Counted from the stretch's first letter, positions 23,025 to 31,915 are shown. The stretch: DNA of 64,000 nt from Dongia sedimenti (GCA_030715195.1 JAUYVI010000004.1:270803-334802); one strand, 5' to 3'. The notes: generated by a model from the letters alone, not told the origin. A program made the numbers and translations.

Positions 23025-23857
23025 GCGAGACCTCCGTCCTCACCCAAGGCCAGAAGACCCGGATCTGGATCGAGGCGAACCTGCTCGGCCGCCTCGCGCC
23101 GGCGGTGACGCTGCTCGCCTATCTCTTCCTGTTCGTGCCGATCGTGGTGCTGGTGGCCTATTCCTTCAACGCCTCGCGCTCGACCGTGGTCTGGAGCGGC
23201 TTCACTTTTGACTGGTATGGCGAGGTGTTCAAGGATCGCGGCCTCCGCCAGGCCCTGCAGGTCAGCGCCATCATCGCCTTCGTCTCGGCCCTGGTCAGCA
23301 CCGCGATCGGCGCCCTGACCGCGCTCGCCATCGTGCGGCGGCGCTTTCCCGGCCGCGACGCGCTGGCGACCCTGCTGCTGGCGCCGATGGTGCTGCCGGA
23401 GATCGTGATGGCGGTGGCGCTGCTGGTTTTCATGGTCGCGCTCAACATCACGCTCGGCTATTTCTCGATGATCGTCAGCCATGTGCTGATCACCGTGCCC
23501 TTCGCCACCCTGATCGTGCGCGCCGCGGCCGCCTCGCTGGACCGGCGGCTGGAGGAGGCGGCGGCCGATCTCGGCGCCAATGAATGGCAGATCTTCTGGC
23601 GGGTGACCTTCCCGCTGCTGCTGCCGCCGATCGTCACCGCCTTCCTGCTGGCGGCGACGCTCTCCTTCGACAATTTCGTGATGTCGACCTTCACCTCCGG
23701 CGTCGGCACCACGCCTTTGCCGCTCCGGATCTATTCCATGCTGAAGCTCGGCATCACGCCGAAGATCAACGCCCTGGGCGCGCTGATGGTGCTGCTCAAC
23801 GTCCTGGTCGTGGTGGCGGTGATGGGTCGCCACTTGAAGCTCATTCTGAAGAAGTAA
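23021..23857 (+). CDS. Polyamine-type ABC transporter permease (PotC/PotI family)
   Basis: A 278-residue second permease. VPIVVLVAYSFNASRSTVVW followed by GFTFDWYGEVFKD is the classic PotC/PotI N-terminal pattern; the EAA loop is EAAADLGANEWQIFWRVTFP. The start ATG at 23021 lies inside the stop of the first permease gene, so translation is coupled. It would form the heterodimeric channel with the upstream protein. Confidence 0.94.
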   Translation: MSETSVLTQGQKTRIWIEANLLGRLAPAVTLLAYLFLFVPIVVLVAYSFNASRSTVVWSGFTFDWYGEVFKDRGLRQALQVSAIIAFVSALVSTAIGALTALAIVRRRFPGRDALATLLLAPMVLPEIVMAVALLVFMVALNITLGYFSMIVSHVLITVPFATLIVRAAAASLDRRLEEAAADLGANEWQIFWRVTFPLLLPPIVTAFLLAATLSFDNFVMSTFTSGVGTTPLPLRIYSMLKLGITPKINALGALMVLLNVLVVVAVMGRHLKLILKK

Positions 23858-23889
23858 CCAAGTCGATCGAAAACAGAGAGGGTGGGATT

Positions 23890-24930
23890 ATGAAGACGAC
23901 AAAGACCTTGCTGCTGGGCGTCGCATCTGCCGGTGCGCTGCTGCTCGGATTCTCAGCGGCCTCGGCCGAGGAGTTGCATATCTATGCCTGGGCCGATGAA
24001 GTGCCGCAGGCGGTGCTGGACGATTTCTCGAAGGAAACCGGCATCGAGGTGACGCTCGACACCTTCGATTCCAACGAATCGCTGATCGCCAAGCTCGAGG
24101 CCGGCGCCTCCGGCTACGACCTGATCGAGCCCTCGCAATACGCGGTGCAGATCCTGGCGAAGAAGGGCCTGGTCGAGAATCTCGATCATGCGAAGCTGCC
24201 GAACCGCGCCAACCTGAGCGACGTGTTCCAGAACATCTCCTTCGATCCCGGCAACAAGGTCAGCATCCCCTTCATCTGGGGCACCACCGGCTTCGCCTAC
24301 AACTCCGATTGCGTGAAGGAGCCGATCACCTCCTGGAAGTCGCTCTGGGACGAGCAGTACAAGGGCCGCATCTACATGCTGGACAACATGCTGGCGGCCT
24401 ATATCGCCGGCCTGCAGGTCAACGGCTTCAAGGCCAACACCACCAATCCGGACGAGATCGCCAAGGCGACCCAGAGCCTGATCGACCAGAAGCCGCTGCT
24501 CGCCGGCTACAACGCCTCGAACTTCGCCGATCTGGTCTCCTCCGGCGAGGCCTGCATCGTCGAGGCCTGGAGCGGCAACGTGCTGCAGGCGATCGAGGAG
24601 AACCCGAAGGTGCATTACGTGCTGCCGGACGAGGGCGGCACGATGTGGGTGGACGGCTTCTCGATCCCGAAGGGCGCGAAGAATACCGACGCCGCCTACA
24701 AGTTCCTGAACTACGTCCTGCAGCCCGAAGTCGCCGCCAAGGTCACGACCCTGACCAAGGTCGCGAGCGCGGTCGAGAAATCGAAGGCGCTGCTGCCGAA
24801 AGAGCTGGCCGAGAACACCGCGGTCTTCCCGCCCGCCGACCGGTTGGCCAAGGCCGACTTCATCCTCGATCTCGGCGATGCGATGAAGCACTACCAGGAC
24901 GGCTGGACCAAGGTGAAGGCGACCGAGTAG
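23890..24930 (+). CDS. Periplasmic polyamine-type substrate-binding protein (PotD/PotF family)
   Basis: A 346-residue secreted protein. A signal peptide ends with SAASA before Glu27. The mature protein begins ELHIYAWADEVPQAVLDDFS and contains GYDLIEPSQYAVQILAKKGL and TTGFAYNSDCV, the pattern of spermidine/putrescine-binding proteins (HIYNWxxY...DLIVPSxxY). It delivers a polyamine or a related cationic amine or guanidino compound to the permeases. The ATG at 23890 follows a GAGAGGGTGGG site. A perfect stem-loop follows the stop, before the ATPase gene. Confidence 0.94.
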   Translation: MKTTKTLLLGVASAGALLLGFSAASAEELHIYAWADEVPQAVLDDFSKETGIEVTLDTFDSNESLIAKLEAGASGYDLIEPSQYAVQILAKKGLVENLDHAKLPNRANLSDVFQNISFDPGNKVSIPFIWGTTGFAYNSDCVKEPITSWKSLWDEQYKGRIYMLDNMLAAYIAGLQVNGFKANTTNPDEIAKATQSLIDQKPLLAGYNASNFADLVSSGEACIVEAWSGNVLQAIEENPKVHYVLPDEGGTMWVDGFSIPKGAKNTDAAYKFLNYVLQPEVAAKVTTLTKVASAVEKSKALLPKELAENTAVFPPADRLAKADFILDLGDAMKHYQDGWTKVKATE

Positions 24931-24947
24931 TTCCTCCCGAGCCTGAC

Positions 24948-24974
24948 GGCGAGGCGCGGATCACGCGCCTCGCC
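24948..24974 (+). promoter_or_regulatory. Perfect 11-bp stem-loop between binding-protein and ATPase genes
   Basis: Arms GGCGAGGCGCG (24948-24958) and CGCGCCTCGCC (24964-24974) are perfectly complementary around the loop GATCA, followed by GCTTTCTC. It sits 17 bases after the binding-protein stop and 30 bases before the ATPase start. It may act as a partial terminator or as a 3' stabiliser that raises binding-protein mRNA relative to the rest of the operon. Confidence 0.7.
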
Positions 24975-25004
24975 GCTTTCTCAAGTATTCCGAATCGAGT
25001 CCTG

Positions 25005-26099
25005 ATGAGCGACATCGCCGTCGAGCTGCGCAACGTCTCCAAGAGCTTCGGGTCCACGTCCGGAGCGACGGCGGAGATCAATGCGGTTTCCGACATCAAC
25101 CTTGCCATTCCCAACGGCGAGTTCTTCACTTTGCTGGGGCCGTCCGGCTGCGGCAAGACCACGACCTTGCGCATGATCGCCGGCTTCGAGCAGCCGACCG
25201 CGGGCGCGCTGCTGATTCGCGGGCAGAACATGAACGGCGTCCCGGCGCATCTCCGCCCGGTCAACACCGTGTTCCAGTCCTACGCGCTGTTTCCGCATCT
25301 CAACGTCGCCGACAATGTCGGCTTCGGCCTCGACGTCAAAGGCGTCGCCAAGCCCGAGCGCCAGAGCCGCGTGCTGGAGGCCCTGAAGCTGGTGCAGATG
25401 GACCATATGATCGGCCGCAAGCCATCCGAACTGTCCGGCGGCCAGCAGCAGCGCGTCGCTCTGGCGCGCGCGCTCGTCAACCGGCCCTCGGTGCTGCTGC
25501 TCGACGAGCCGTTCGGCGCCCTCGACCTGAAGCTCCGCAAGGAGATGCAGATCGAGCTGAAGCACATGCAGCGCCGGCTCGGCATCACCTTCATCTTCGT
25601 GACCCATGACCAGGAAGAAGCGCTCACCATGTCGGACCGCATCGCGGTCATGCACAAGGGCCGGGTGCTGCAGGTGGACGACCCGGTCGGCATCTACGAG
25701 CGGCCGACCACCCTGTTCGGCGCCGGCTTCATCGGCGAGATGAACTTCCTGAAAGCCCGCTTGATCGAGAACGGCCGGTTCGCGATCGGCGACCGGACGA
25801 TCGCCCTGCCATCCACGGGAATCGCGCCGGGTGCCGAAGTCACCTTGGCGCTCCGCCCCGAAGCGCTCTCCTTCGCGCCCTTCGAGAACGCCAAGGCGCC
25901 TTTGCTGCAGCTCGACGGGACGTTGCAGGAATCGATCTATATCGGCACCGACCGGCGCTATCAGGTGCGCCTCGATTCCGGCGAGACCGTGTTCGTCCGC
26001 ATCCAGAACAGCGGCCGCCACATCCCCGCCCATCTTTCGAACGGCGACCGCTGCAGCCTCTATTGCTGCACCGCCGACATCCGCATTCTGACCGAGTGA
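25005..26099 (+). CDS. Polyamine-type ABC transporter ATPase (PotA family)
   Basis: A 364-residue ATP-binding subunit. Walker A GPSGCGKTT (residues 45-53), Q-loop in VFQSYALFPH, signature LSGGQQQRVALARAL, Walker B LLLDEPFGALD and the switch histidine in FVTHDQEEAL are intact. The C-terminal 120 residues form a TOBE-type regulatory domain. It energises the two permeases. The ATG at 25005 is the first that gives the usual short N-terminus. RraA-family gene follows eight bases later, tying uptake to catabolism. Confidence 0.95.
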   Translation: MSDIAVELRNVSKSFGSTSGATAEINAVSDINLAIPNGEFFTLLGPSGCGKTTTLRMIAGFEQPTAGALLIRGQNMNGVPAHLRPVNTVFQSYALFPHLNVADNVGFGLDVKGVAKPERQSRVLEALKLVQMDHMIGRKPSELSGGQQQRVALARALVNRPSVLLLDEPFGALDLKLRKEMQIELKHMQRRLGITFIFVTHDQEEALTMSDRIAVMHKGRVLQVDDPVGIYERPTTLFGAGFIGEMNFLKARLIENGRFAIGDRTIALPSTGIAPGAEVTLALRPEALSFAPFENAKAPLLQLDGTLQESIYIGTDRRYQVRLDSGETVFVRIQNSGRHIPAHLSNGDRCSLYCCTADIRILTE

Positions 26100-26107
26100 G
26101 TGAGCGT

Positions 26108-26803
26108 ATGAGTTTCAAATCGTATCGAATCCAGGACATGCCGCCGCAACTGCCGGCGGACGCCATGGCCCAGCTCTGCAAGGTGGAGGCCGCGACCGTC
26201 GGCCATTACCTGCACGACCGTTTCATGGCGCCGGCGCTGAAGCCGATCATCGAAGCCCGGCGCATCGCCGGCACGGCGGTGACGCTGTCGATCCCGGGGC
26301 CGGATTCGACGCTGCTCTATTACGCGATGGACCGGCTGCGGCCGGGCGATGTGCTGGTGATCGATCGCGCCGGCGACGACCGCCATGCCTGCTGGGGCGG
26401 TTTCATGGCGACCGTCGCCAAGCTGCGCCAGGTCGCGGGCGTGGTGATCGACGGCCAGGTCACCGATCCGGTCGAGATCAAGGCGCAAGGTGTCGCGACC
26501 TGGGCGCGTGGCGTCTCGCCGATCACCACCAAGCTCCTCAACCTCGGCGGCGCCTTCAACCTGCCGATCGCCTGCGGCGGGGTCGCGGTCAATCCGGGCG
26601 ACGCGGTGCTGGCGGATGATTGCGGCATCGTCGTGCTGCCGCCGGCGGAAGTCGCCGGTGCCACCAAGGTGGCCCTGGCCGACCAGGCCGACGAGGGCCA
26701 GTGGCTGGACAAGCTGAAGGCCGGCGTCGCGCTGAAGGACATGGTGGACGTGGAGAAGATGATCGCCGAGCGCAACAAGCTGGACGAGGCCGCGCATGGC
26801 TGA
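26108..26803 (+). CDS. RraA / HMG-aldolase family protein
   Basis: A 231-residue protein of the RraA-like fold. GDVLVIDRAGDDRHACWGGF and LRQVAGVVIDGQVTDPVEIK are the family blocks, and CGGVAVNPGDAVLADDCGIV is the next. Characterised relatives are Mg-dependent aldolases or decarboxylases for 4-hydroxy-4-methyl-2-oxoglutarate and oxaloacetate. In those the active site reads VIDGxxRD; here it reads VIDGQVTD, so the metal-binding Asp is kept but the substrate-binding Arg is Thr. A different substrate or non-aldolase role is therefore likely. The ATG at 26108 follows potA-like gene by eight bases. Its stop lies within the start of the next gene (8-base overlap). Confidence 0.88.
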   Translation: MSFKSYRIQDMPPQLPADAMAQLCKVEAATVGHYLHDRFMAPALKPIIEARRIAGTAVTLSIPGPDSTLLYYAMDRLRPGDVLVIDRAGDDRHACWGGFMATVAKLRQVAGVVIDGQVTDPVEIKAQGVATWARGVSPITTKLLNLGGAFNLPIACGGVAVNPGDAVLADDCGIVVLPPAEVAGATKVALADQADEGQWLDKLKAGVALKDMVDVEKMIAERNKLDEAAHG

Positions 26804-27518
26804 CGACGCATCGAAGCTCGCGGTCTGGCTGACCACGCCGAACCACATCTTCGTCGAGATCGCCAAGGATCTCGGCTATTCCAAATTCCTGCTCGACATT
26901 GAGCACGGCCTGTTCGACCTCGAGCCGACCGACCGCCTGGTCGCCTTCATCAAGGCCTTGGGCTGCGAGGTCTATGCCAAGGTGCTGGGCCCGAGCCCGG
27001 TCCCGATCCAGCAGGCGCTGGACATGGGCGTCGACGGCGTGATCATCCCGCATATCCTCGGGCTGGAGCATGCGCGCGAGGTTTGCGCCGCCGCGAAATA
27101 TCCGCCGCATGGCGTGCGCAGCTTCTCCGGCACGCGCCCGGCGAAATACGGCGGCGCGCCGCAGAGCTATTTCGACGGCGAGAACGTCCGCACCAAATGC
27201 TTCCCGATGATCGAGTCCAAGGAGTCCCTGGCCGACGTCGAGAAGATCCTCGCTTTGCCGACGGTCGATGGCTGCTTCCCGGGCACCAGCGATCTCTCGC
27301 TGAGCAGCGGCCGCGGCGCCTACAAGAACACCGACGCGGATAAGAACGACCTCCGCCGCATCGCCGCCGCGGCCAAGGCGGCCGGCAAGCCCTGGATCAT
27401 GCCGGCCTGGACCCGCCCCGAGCGCGCCTTCGCCCAGGAGCTCGGCTGCGCTTGGATGGTGGTCGTCGACGAAACCGGCTCGCTCTACACCGGCCTCTCC
27501 CAGGCCCTGAAGGACTGA
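26796..27518 (+). CDS. HpcH/HpaI-family class II aldolase
   Basis: A 240-residue TIM-barrel aldolase-like protein. FLLDIEHGLFDLEP corresponds to the D-x-E-H segment with the catalytic His, ALDMGVDGVIIPHILG to the G(A/V)xG-(I/V)-x-x-P block, CFPMIESKESLADVEKIL to the metal-binding Glu (normally VQIE), and CFPGTSDLSLSSG to the metal-binding Asp (normally xGPxDLS). Family members cleave or form 2-oxo-3-deoxy acids or act on acyl-CoA lyase-like substrates. It overlaps the RraA-like gene by eight bases and is two bases from the next gene, so the three enzymes should be made together. Confidence 0.9.
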   Translation: MADDASKLAVWLTTPNHIFVEIAKDLGYSKFLLDIEHGLFDLEPTDRLVAFIKALGCEVYAKVLGPSPVPIQQALDMGVDGVIIPHILGLEHAREVCAAAKYPPHGVRSFSGTRPAKYGGAPQSYFDGENVRTKCFPMIESKESLADVEKILALPTVDGCFPGTSDLSLSSGRGAYKNTDADKNDLRRIAAAAKAAGKPWIMPAWTRPERAFAQELGCAWMVVVDETGSLYTGLSQALKD

Positions 27519-27520
27519 CA

Positions 27521-29131
27521 ATGACGAAAGAAATCGCAAGCGGTGCGGCGCTGATGCAACTGCTCAGCGCCTATGGCGTCGACACCGTGTTCGGCATGCC
27601 GGGCGTGCACACGCTCGAGGCCTATCGCGGCCTGGACGGCGCCGGCATCCGCCATATCGGCGTGCGGCATGAACAGGGTGCCGGCTTCATGGCGGACGGC
27701 TATGCCCGGGTCTCCGGCAAGCCCGGCGTCTGCCTGATCATCAGCGGCCCCGGCGTCACCAATGCCGCGACCCCAATCGGCCAGGCCTATTCCGATTCCC
27801 AGCCGATGCTGGTCATCTCCAGCGTCGCCGCCACCAACGATCTTGGCATGGGTCGCGGCATGCTGCATGAGATTCGCGACCAGGCGCGGGTCACCGAGCC
27901 GATCACCGCCTTCTCCCTGGTGGCGCAGAATCCCGACCAGGTGCGCGAGCTGGTGCACCGCGCCTTCGCGGTGTTCGCGACCGAGCGGCCGCGTCCCTGC
28001 CATATCTCGATCCCGCTCGACGTGTTCAAGCAGCCGGATGGGCGCGAAGCCAAGGCCCGTGTGGCGCCGGCCCTGCCGCTCTGCGATCCGAACTCCGCCG
28101 AAGACGCCGCGAAGCTGCTGGCCAAGGCCAAGCGCCCCGTGATCATCGCCGGCGGCGGCAGTATCGGCGCCGCGAAGGAGCTGGCCGCCCTCGCCGAGAA
28201 GATCGGCGCCGCGGTCATGCCGACCATCGCGGGCAAGGGCGTCATTGCCGACGATCATCCGCTGGCTTTCGAGGTGACGTTGGACCGGCCGGCCACGCAG
28301 GAATTCCTCGGCAAGGCCGACCTGGTGCTCGCCGTCGGCACCGAGCTCGCCGAGCCCGACATCTGGCAGGACAAGCCGCTCGCCTTGGGCGGCCCGCTGA
28401 TCCGCATCGATCTCGACGCCGCGGTCCTCGCCCGGGACTATGACGCGGCAGTCGCGATCCGCGCCGATGCGAAGGCGAGCCTCGCGGCGATCGGCGCCGC
28501 CCTGGATAAGCTGGGCGCCAAGGGTCCGGGCTTCCGCGGCGGCAACGAGATCGCGGAATGCCGTGCCGCCGAGCGTGCCAAGCTCACCGCCCTCGAGCAG
28601 AAGCACATCAAGGTCCTCGAAGCCCTGCGCCGCGCCGTGCCGCGCGACGGCATGGTGTTCACCGACATGACCCAGATCGCCTATACCGGCTACGGCTTCT
28701 ATCGCTGCTTCGACCCGAAGACCTGGTTCTTCCCGGCCGGCTACGGCACGCTCGGCTTCGCGCTGCCGGCGGCGATCGGCGGACAGCTGGCGGCGCCGCA
28801 GCGGCCCTGCGTGGCGATCATGGGCGACGGCGGCTTCCTGTTCACCATGCAGGAGCTCGCCACCGCCGTGGAGCAGAAGCTGCCGCTGGCGATCCTGCTC
28901 TGGAACAATGACAGCCTGGCGCAGATCCGCGACGGCATGAAGGCGCGCGGGATTCCCGCGATCGGCGTCAACCAGCTCAACCCCGATTACATCGCGGTCG
29001 CCAAGGCGTTCGGCTGCAAGACCGCACAGCCGAAGTCTCTTGCCGATTTCGAGCGGTCCTTGCAGGATGCCTTCACGGCCGATCGGCCGACGCTCATCGA
29101 AATGCGCGAAGACGCATCCTTCCTCGCCTGA
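27521..29131 (+). CDS. ThDP-dependent 2-oxoacid decarboxylase, AruI-like (5-guanidino-2-oxopentanoate decarboxylase family)
   Basis: A 536-residue acetolactate-synthase-fold enzyme. FGMPGVHTLEAYRGL and VRHEQGAGFMADGYARVSGK closely follow the Pseudomonas AruI pattern (from memory), with the catalytic Glu51. The ThDP/Mg motif is GDGGFLFTMQELATAVEQK ending in WNNDS. AruI decarboxylates 5-guanidino-2-oxopentanoate in the arginine transaminase pathway. FAD-binding of true acetolactate synthase is not indicated. Together with the cationic-amine-type transporter this suggests breakdown of an arginine- or polyamine-derived 2-oxoacid; the exact substrate is inferred. ATG is two bases after the aldolase stop. 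Confidence 0.88.
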   Translation: MTKEIASGAALMQLLSAYGVDTVFGMPGVHTLEAYRGLDGAGIRHIGVRHEQGAGFMADGYARVSGKPGVCLIISGPGVTNAATPIGQAYSDSQPMLVISSVAATNDLGMGRGMLHEIRDQARVTEPITAFSLVAQNPDQVRELVHRAFAVFATERPRPCHISIPLDVFKQPDGREAKARVAPALPLCDPNSAEDAAKLLAKAKRPVIIAGGGSIGAAKELAALAEKIGAAVMPTIAGKGVIADDHPLAFEVTLDRPATQEFLGKADLVLAVGTELAEPDIWQDKPLALGGPLIRIDLDAAVLARDYDAAVAIRADAKASLAAIGAALDKLGAKGPGFRGGNEIAECRAAERAKLTALEQKHIKVLEALRRAVPRDGMVFTDMTQIAYTGYGFYRCFDPKTWFFPAGYGTLGFALPAAIGGQLAAPQRPCVAIMGDGGFLFTMQELATAVEQKLPLAILLWNNDSLAQIRDGMKARGIPAIGVNQLNPDYIAVAKAFGCKTAQPKSLADFERSLQDAFTADRPTLIEMREDASFLA

Positions 29132-29145
29132 CGTCAGGGAACAGC

Positions 29146-30276
29146 ATGGACAGCACGGAGACCGTCACCCTCGCCAATTGGCGCCGCTCGCCCTGGAATC
29201 GCTGGGCCTTCCACCACGTGTCCGAGCTGGTGCCGGTGGCGATGATCCCGACCGACCCGTCGCGCGCCAAGCCGCTGCCGGAAGAGTTGGTGGTGCCGAA
29301 CCGCCTCCCCGACGGCGCCAGCATCGACCAAGTGCTGCGCGAGACCGAGACCGACGGCTTTCTCGTTCTGCGCGACGGAACGCTGATCTACGAATGGTAT
29401 GCCAACGGCCTCGGCGCCGACATGCCGCATATCGTCTTCTCGATCTCGAAATCGATCTCGGCCATTCTCGCCGGCATCCTGGTCGGGCAGGGCAAGCTGG
29501 ACCCGGACGCGCCGGTCACCCGCTACATCCCGGAGGTCGCCGGCTCCGCCTATGCCGATGCGACGGTGCGGCATGTGCTCGACATGACCGTCAGCATCGA
29601 CTTCGACGAGAGCTATCTCGATCCCCATGGCGCCTTCGCCCGCTACCGCGAGGCGATGGGCTGGAACCCGGTCGCCGATCCCGCCCGGACGCCGGGCCTG
29701 CATCCCTTCCTCACCACCCTGCCGCGCGGCAGCGGCCCACATGGCGAGCGCTTCCACTATGTCTCGCCGAACTCCGACCTGCTCGGCTGGATCATCGAGC
29801 GCGCTGGCGGGCGGCCCTATGCCGAGCTGCTCTCCGATCTGATCTGGAAGCCGATGGGCGCCGCGCATGACGCCTATATCACCATCGACAAGGCGGGCGC
29901 ATCGCGCTCCGCCGGCGGCATCTGCACCACCTTGCGCGACCTCGCGCGCTTCGGCGAGCTGCTGCGCCGCGGCGGCGAGGGCATCGTGCCGCGCGCCTGG
30001 ATCGACGACATCCTCAAGAACGGCGACCGCGGCGCCTGGACCCGCGGCGACATGGCGGCGCTGCTGCCCGAGGGCCGCTATCGCAGCAAATGGTACCTGA
30101 CCGGCAACGATCACGGCGCCTGGACCGCGATCGGCATCCACGGCCAGTGGCTCTATATCGACCCGCAGGCCAAGCTGGTGATCGCGAAGTTCTCGTCCCA
30201 GGCGCTGCCGGTCGACGACCCGGTGGACTTTCGCCTGCTGAAGTTTTTCGCTTCAATCGAAGGCTGCCTCGCCTAG
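29146..30276 (+). CDS. Serine hydrolase of the beta-lactamase/NylB (6-aminohexanoate-dimer hydrolase-like) family
   Basis: A 376-residue cytoplasmic serine hydrolase without signal peptide. The nucleophile motif SxxK is SISK (Ser99-Lys102) in HIVFSISKSISAILAGIL, and YVSPNSDLLGWIIERAGG is the second active-site block (Y-x-S-x-N, as in NylB and class C relatives). NylB relatives split linear amides and esters. A near-N-terminal SPWNRWAFHHVSELVPVA is shared with a second hydrolase at 35929-37128 and marks them as paralogues. It is 14 bases after the AruI-like gene and is probably the last gene of the operon; it could deacylate an amide intermediate. Confidence 0.9.
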   Translation: MDSTETVTLANWRRSPWNRWAFHHVSELVPVAMIPTDPSRAKPLPEELVVPNRLPDGASIDQVLRETETDGFLVLRDGTLIYEWYANGLGADMPHIVFSISKSISAILAGILVGQGKLDPDAPVTRYIPEVAGSAYADATVRHVLDMTVSIDFDESYLDPHGAFARYREAMGWNPVADPARTPGLHPFLTTLPRGSGPHGERFHYVSPNSDLLGWIIERAGGRPYAELLSDLIWKPMGAAHDAYITIDKAGASRSAGGICTTLRDLARFGELLRRGGEGIVPRAWIDDILKNGDRGAWTRGDMAALLPEGRYRSKWYLTGNDHGAWTAIGIHGQWLYIDPQAKLVIAKFSSQALPVDDPVDFRLLKFFASIEGCLA

Positions 30277-30350
30277 GTCCGCACGGGTCTGGCCGCCCGG
30301 CCATGCCCTGCGCTATCCTGCTGGAAACAGTCACAGGGAATGCGTAGGTC

Positions 30351-31301
30351 ATGACGCCACGGATGAAGCTCGACGTATCGAAGATCTGCTTCGGGACCTC
30401 TTCGCTCTCGAGCATGCCGGACACCTACGGCTACGAAGTTTCGCCCGAGCGCGCCCATGCGACCGTGCGGGCGATCTTCGAGAGCGCGATCAACTTCCTG
30501 GACACGTCGCGGATCTATGGTTTCGGCCGCAGCGAGGGAAGGATCGGCGATGTGATCCGCGAGCGCGGCGGCCTGCCGAAGAATTTCGTCATCTCGACCA
30601 AGCTCGATCGCGATCCCAAGACCAACCGCTTCGACGCGAGCCAAGCCCGCCGCTCGCTCGAAGAGAGCCTGAAGGCGCTGAACCTCGACCGGGTCCAGCT
30701 GTTGCATCTGCACGATCCGGAGCACGCGAACTCGCTCGCCGAAATCACCGGCCCCAACGGCGCCCTGCCGACCCTCATCAAGATGAAGGAGGAGGGCCTC
30801 TGCGACGCCATCGGGCTGGCGGCCGGCACGCTCGACGTGATGATGCCGCTGCTGAAGGACTGGGAATTCGACGCGCTGATCACCCACAACCGCTTCACCC
30901 TGGTCAACCGCAACGCCACGCCGATGATCGACTTCGCCGCGAGCAAGGGGATCGCCGTCCTCAACGCCGCGCCCTATGCCGGCGGCGTGCTGGCCAAGGG
31001 CACCGACTCCTTCAAGCGCTACGTCTACCAGGAGGCGACCGCCGAGATGCTCGATCCGGTCCGCCGCGTCGAGGCGGCCTGCGCCAAGCACGGCGTCCCG
31101 CCTGGCGCCGTCGCCCTGCAATTCTCGCTCCGCGACCCGCGCATCACCGCCACCATCTGCGGCGTCAGCAAGCCGGAACGGGTGCGCGAAACGCTGGAAT
31201 GGGCCGACTGGAAGATTCCCGATGCACTCTGGGCGGAGCTCAAGGCGCTCCCCTTCGCGACCGACGATCCGGAGGCCACGCGCCAGTACAGCGCGGGGTA
31301 G
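30351..31301 (+). CDS. Aldo-keto reductase
   Basis: A 316-residue TIM-barrel oxidoreductase. The catalytic tetrad is present: Asp51 and Tyr56 in NFLDTSRIYGFGRSE, Lys84 in VISTKLDRD, and the His in LLHLHDPEH. ICFGTSSLSSM at the N-terminus and VLNAAPYAGGVLAKG resemble D-threo-aldose/L-fucose dehydrogenase-type AKRs. It would reduce or oxidise a sugar or small aldehyde with NADP(H). It lies 74 bases after the serine hydrolase gene on the same strand and may have its own promoter. Confidence 0.92.
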   Translation: MTPRMKLDVSKICFGTSSLSSMPDTYGYEVSPERAHATVRAIFESAINFLDTSRIYGFGRSEGRIGDVIRERGGLPKNFVISTKLDRDPKTNRFDASQARRSLEESLKALNLDRVQLLHLHDPEHANSLAEITGPNGALPTLIKMKEEGLCDAIGLAAGTLDVMMPLLKDWEFDALITHNRFTLVNRNATPMIDFAASKGIAVLNAAPYAGGVLAKGTDSFKRYVYQEATAEMLDPVRRVEAACAKHGVPPGAVALQFSLRDPRITATICGVSKPERVRETLEWADWKIPDALWAELKALPFATDDPEATRQYSAG

Positions 31302-31423
31302 GGCGGGCTTACGCGCTCAAGAAGCGCACTTGGCATAGGTCGGGGTGATCTCGCCGCGAGCGTGCTCCGAGAATCGGTCTGAGGTCGCTCGTGAAACCGA
31401 CATCGCCATCGCTGCCGAGCGCG

Positions 31424-31762
31424 CTAGCGCTCGGAGACCGGTGGGCGGCCGAACACGAAGAACAGGAAGCCGAGCACGGCGAAGAACGACCAGGCCGGCG
31501 CCACCAGGATCGGCCAGATGCCGAGATCCCAGATCGGGCTCCAGAGATGGCGGGTGATTAAGGCCTCGACCAGATTCATGCTGCGGACACTGATCAGGGC
31601 CCAGAGCCGGCCCATGGTGATCGCCTGGGCGCCGTAGCTCTGGACAACACCGAGCCACATATCGGCGGCGCCGAACAGCAGCGCCGCGCCCAACAGTGCC
31701 ATTCCGATGATCCGTCTCAGGGTCATGGGCGACACTCTACGCCGCTTGATTGGGATTGTCAT
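31424..31762 (-). CDS. Small integral membrane protein, function unknown
   Basis: A 112-residue protein with three hydrophobic segments: IIGMALLGAALLFGAADMWL, a middle region around MGRLWALISVRSMNLVEALI, and ILVAPAWSFFAVLGFLFFVF near the C-terminus. The pattern NLVEALITRHLWSPIWD, with a helix-breaking W-x-P-x-W, recurs in small membrane proteins of related bacteria. I do not know its function. The start could also be the ATG at 31726, which removes 12 polar residues; neither has a clear ribosome site. Confidence 0.6.
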   Translation of the reverse strand: MTIPIKRRRVSPMTLRRIIGMALLGAALLFGAADMWLGVVQSYGAQAITMGRLWALISVRSMNLVEALITRHLWSPIWDLGIWPILVAPAWSFFAVLGFLFFVFGRPPVSER

Positions 31763-31915
31763 CCCGGAAAACAGCCTAAGCCATTGATTTATTTGGATAA
31801 AATCTACTGAAAACTGAATGTAAACCTAACGATTAAAAGCCAAACTCACCCTCCGCGGGTTGGCTTCGGATGGGTTGCACCGCAATGACGGCTCGGTTAG
31901 GTTCCCGCCCGCGTT

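Noticed and set aside
27521..29131. Acetolactate synthase (ilvB) for the AruI-like gene
   Set aside because: No small regulatory subunit is adjacent, the N-terminal blocks match AruI better, and the context is catabolic.
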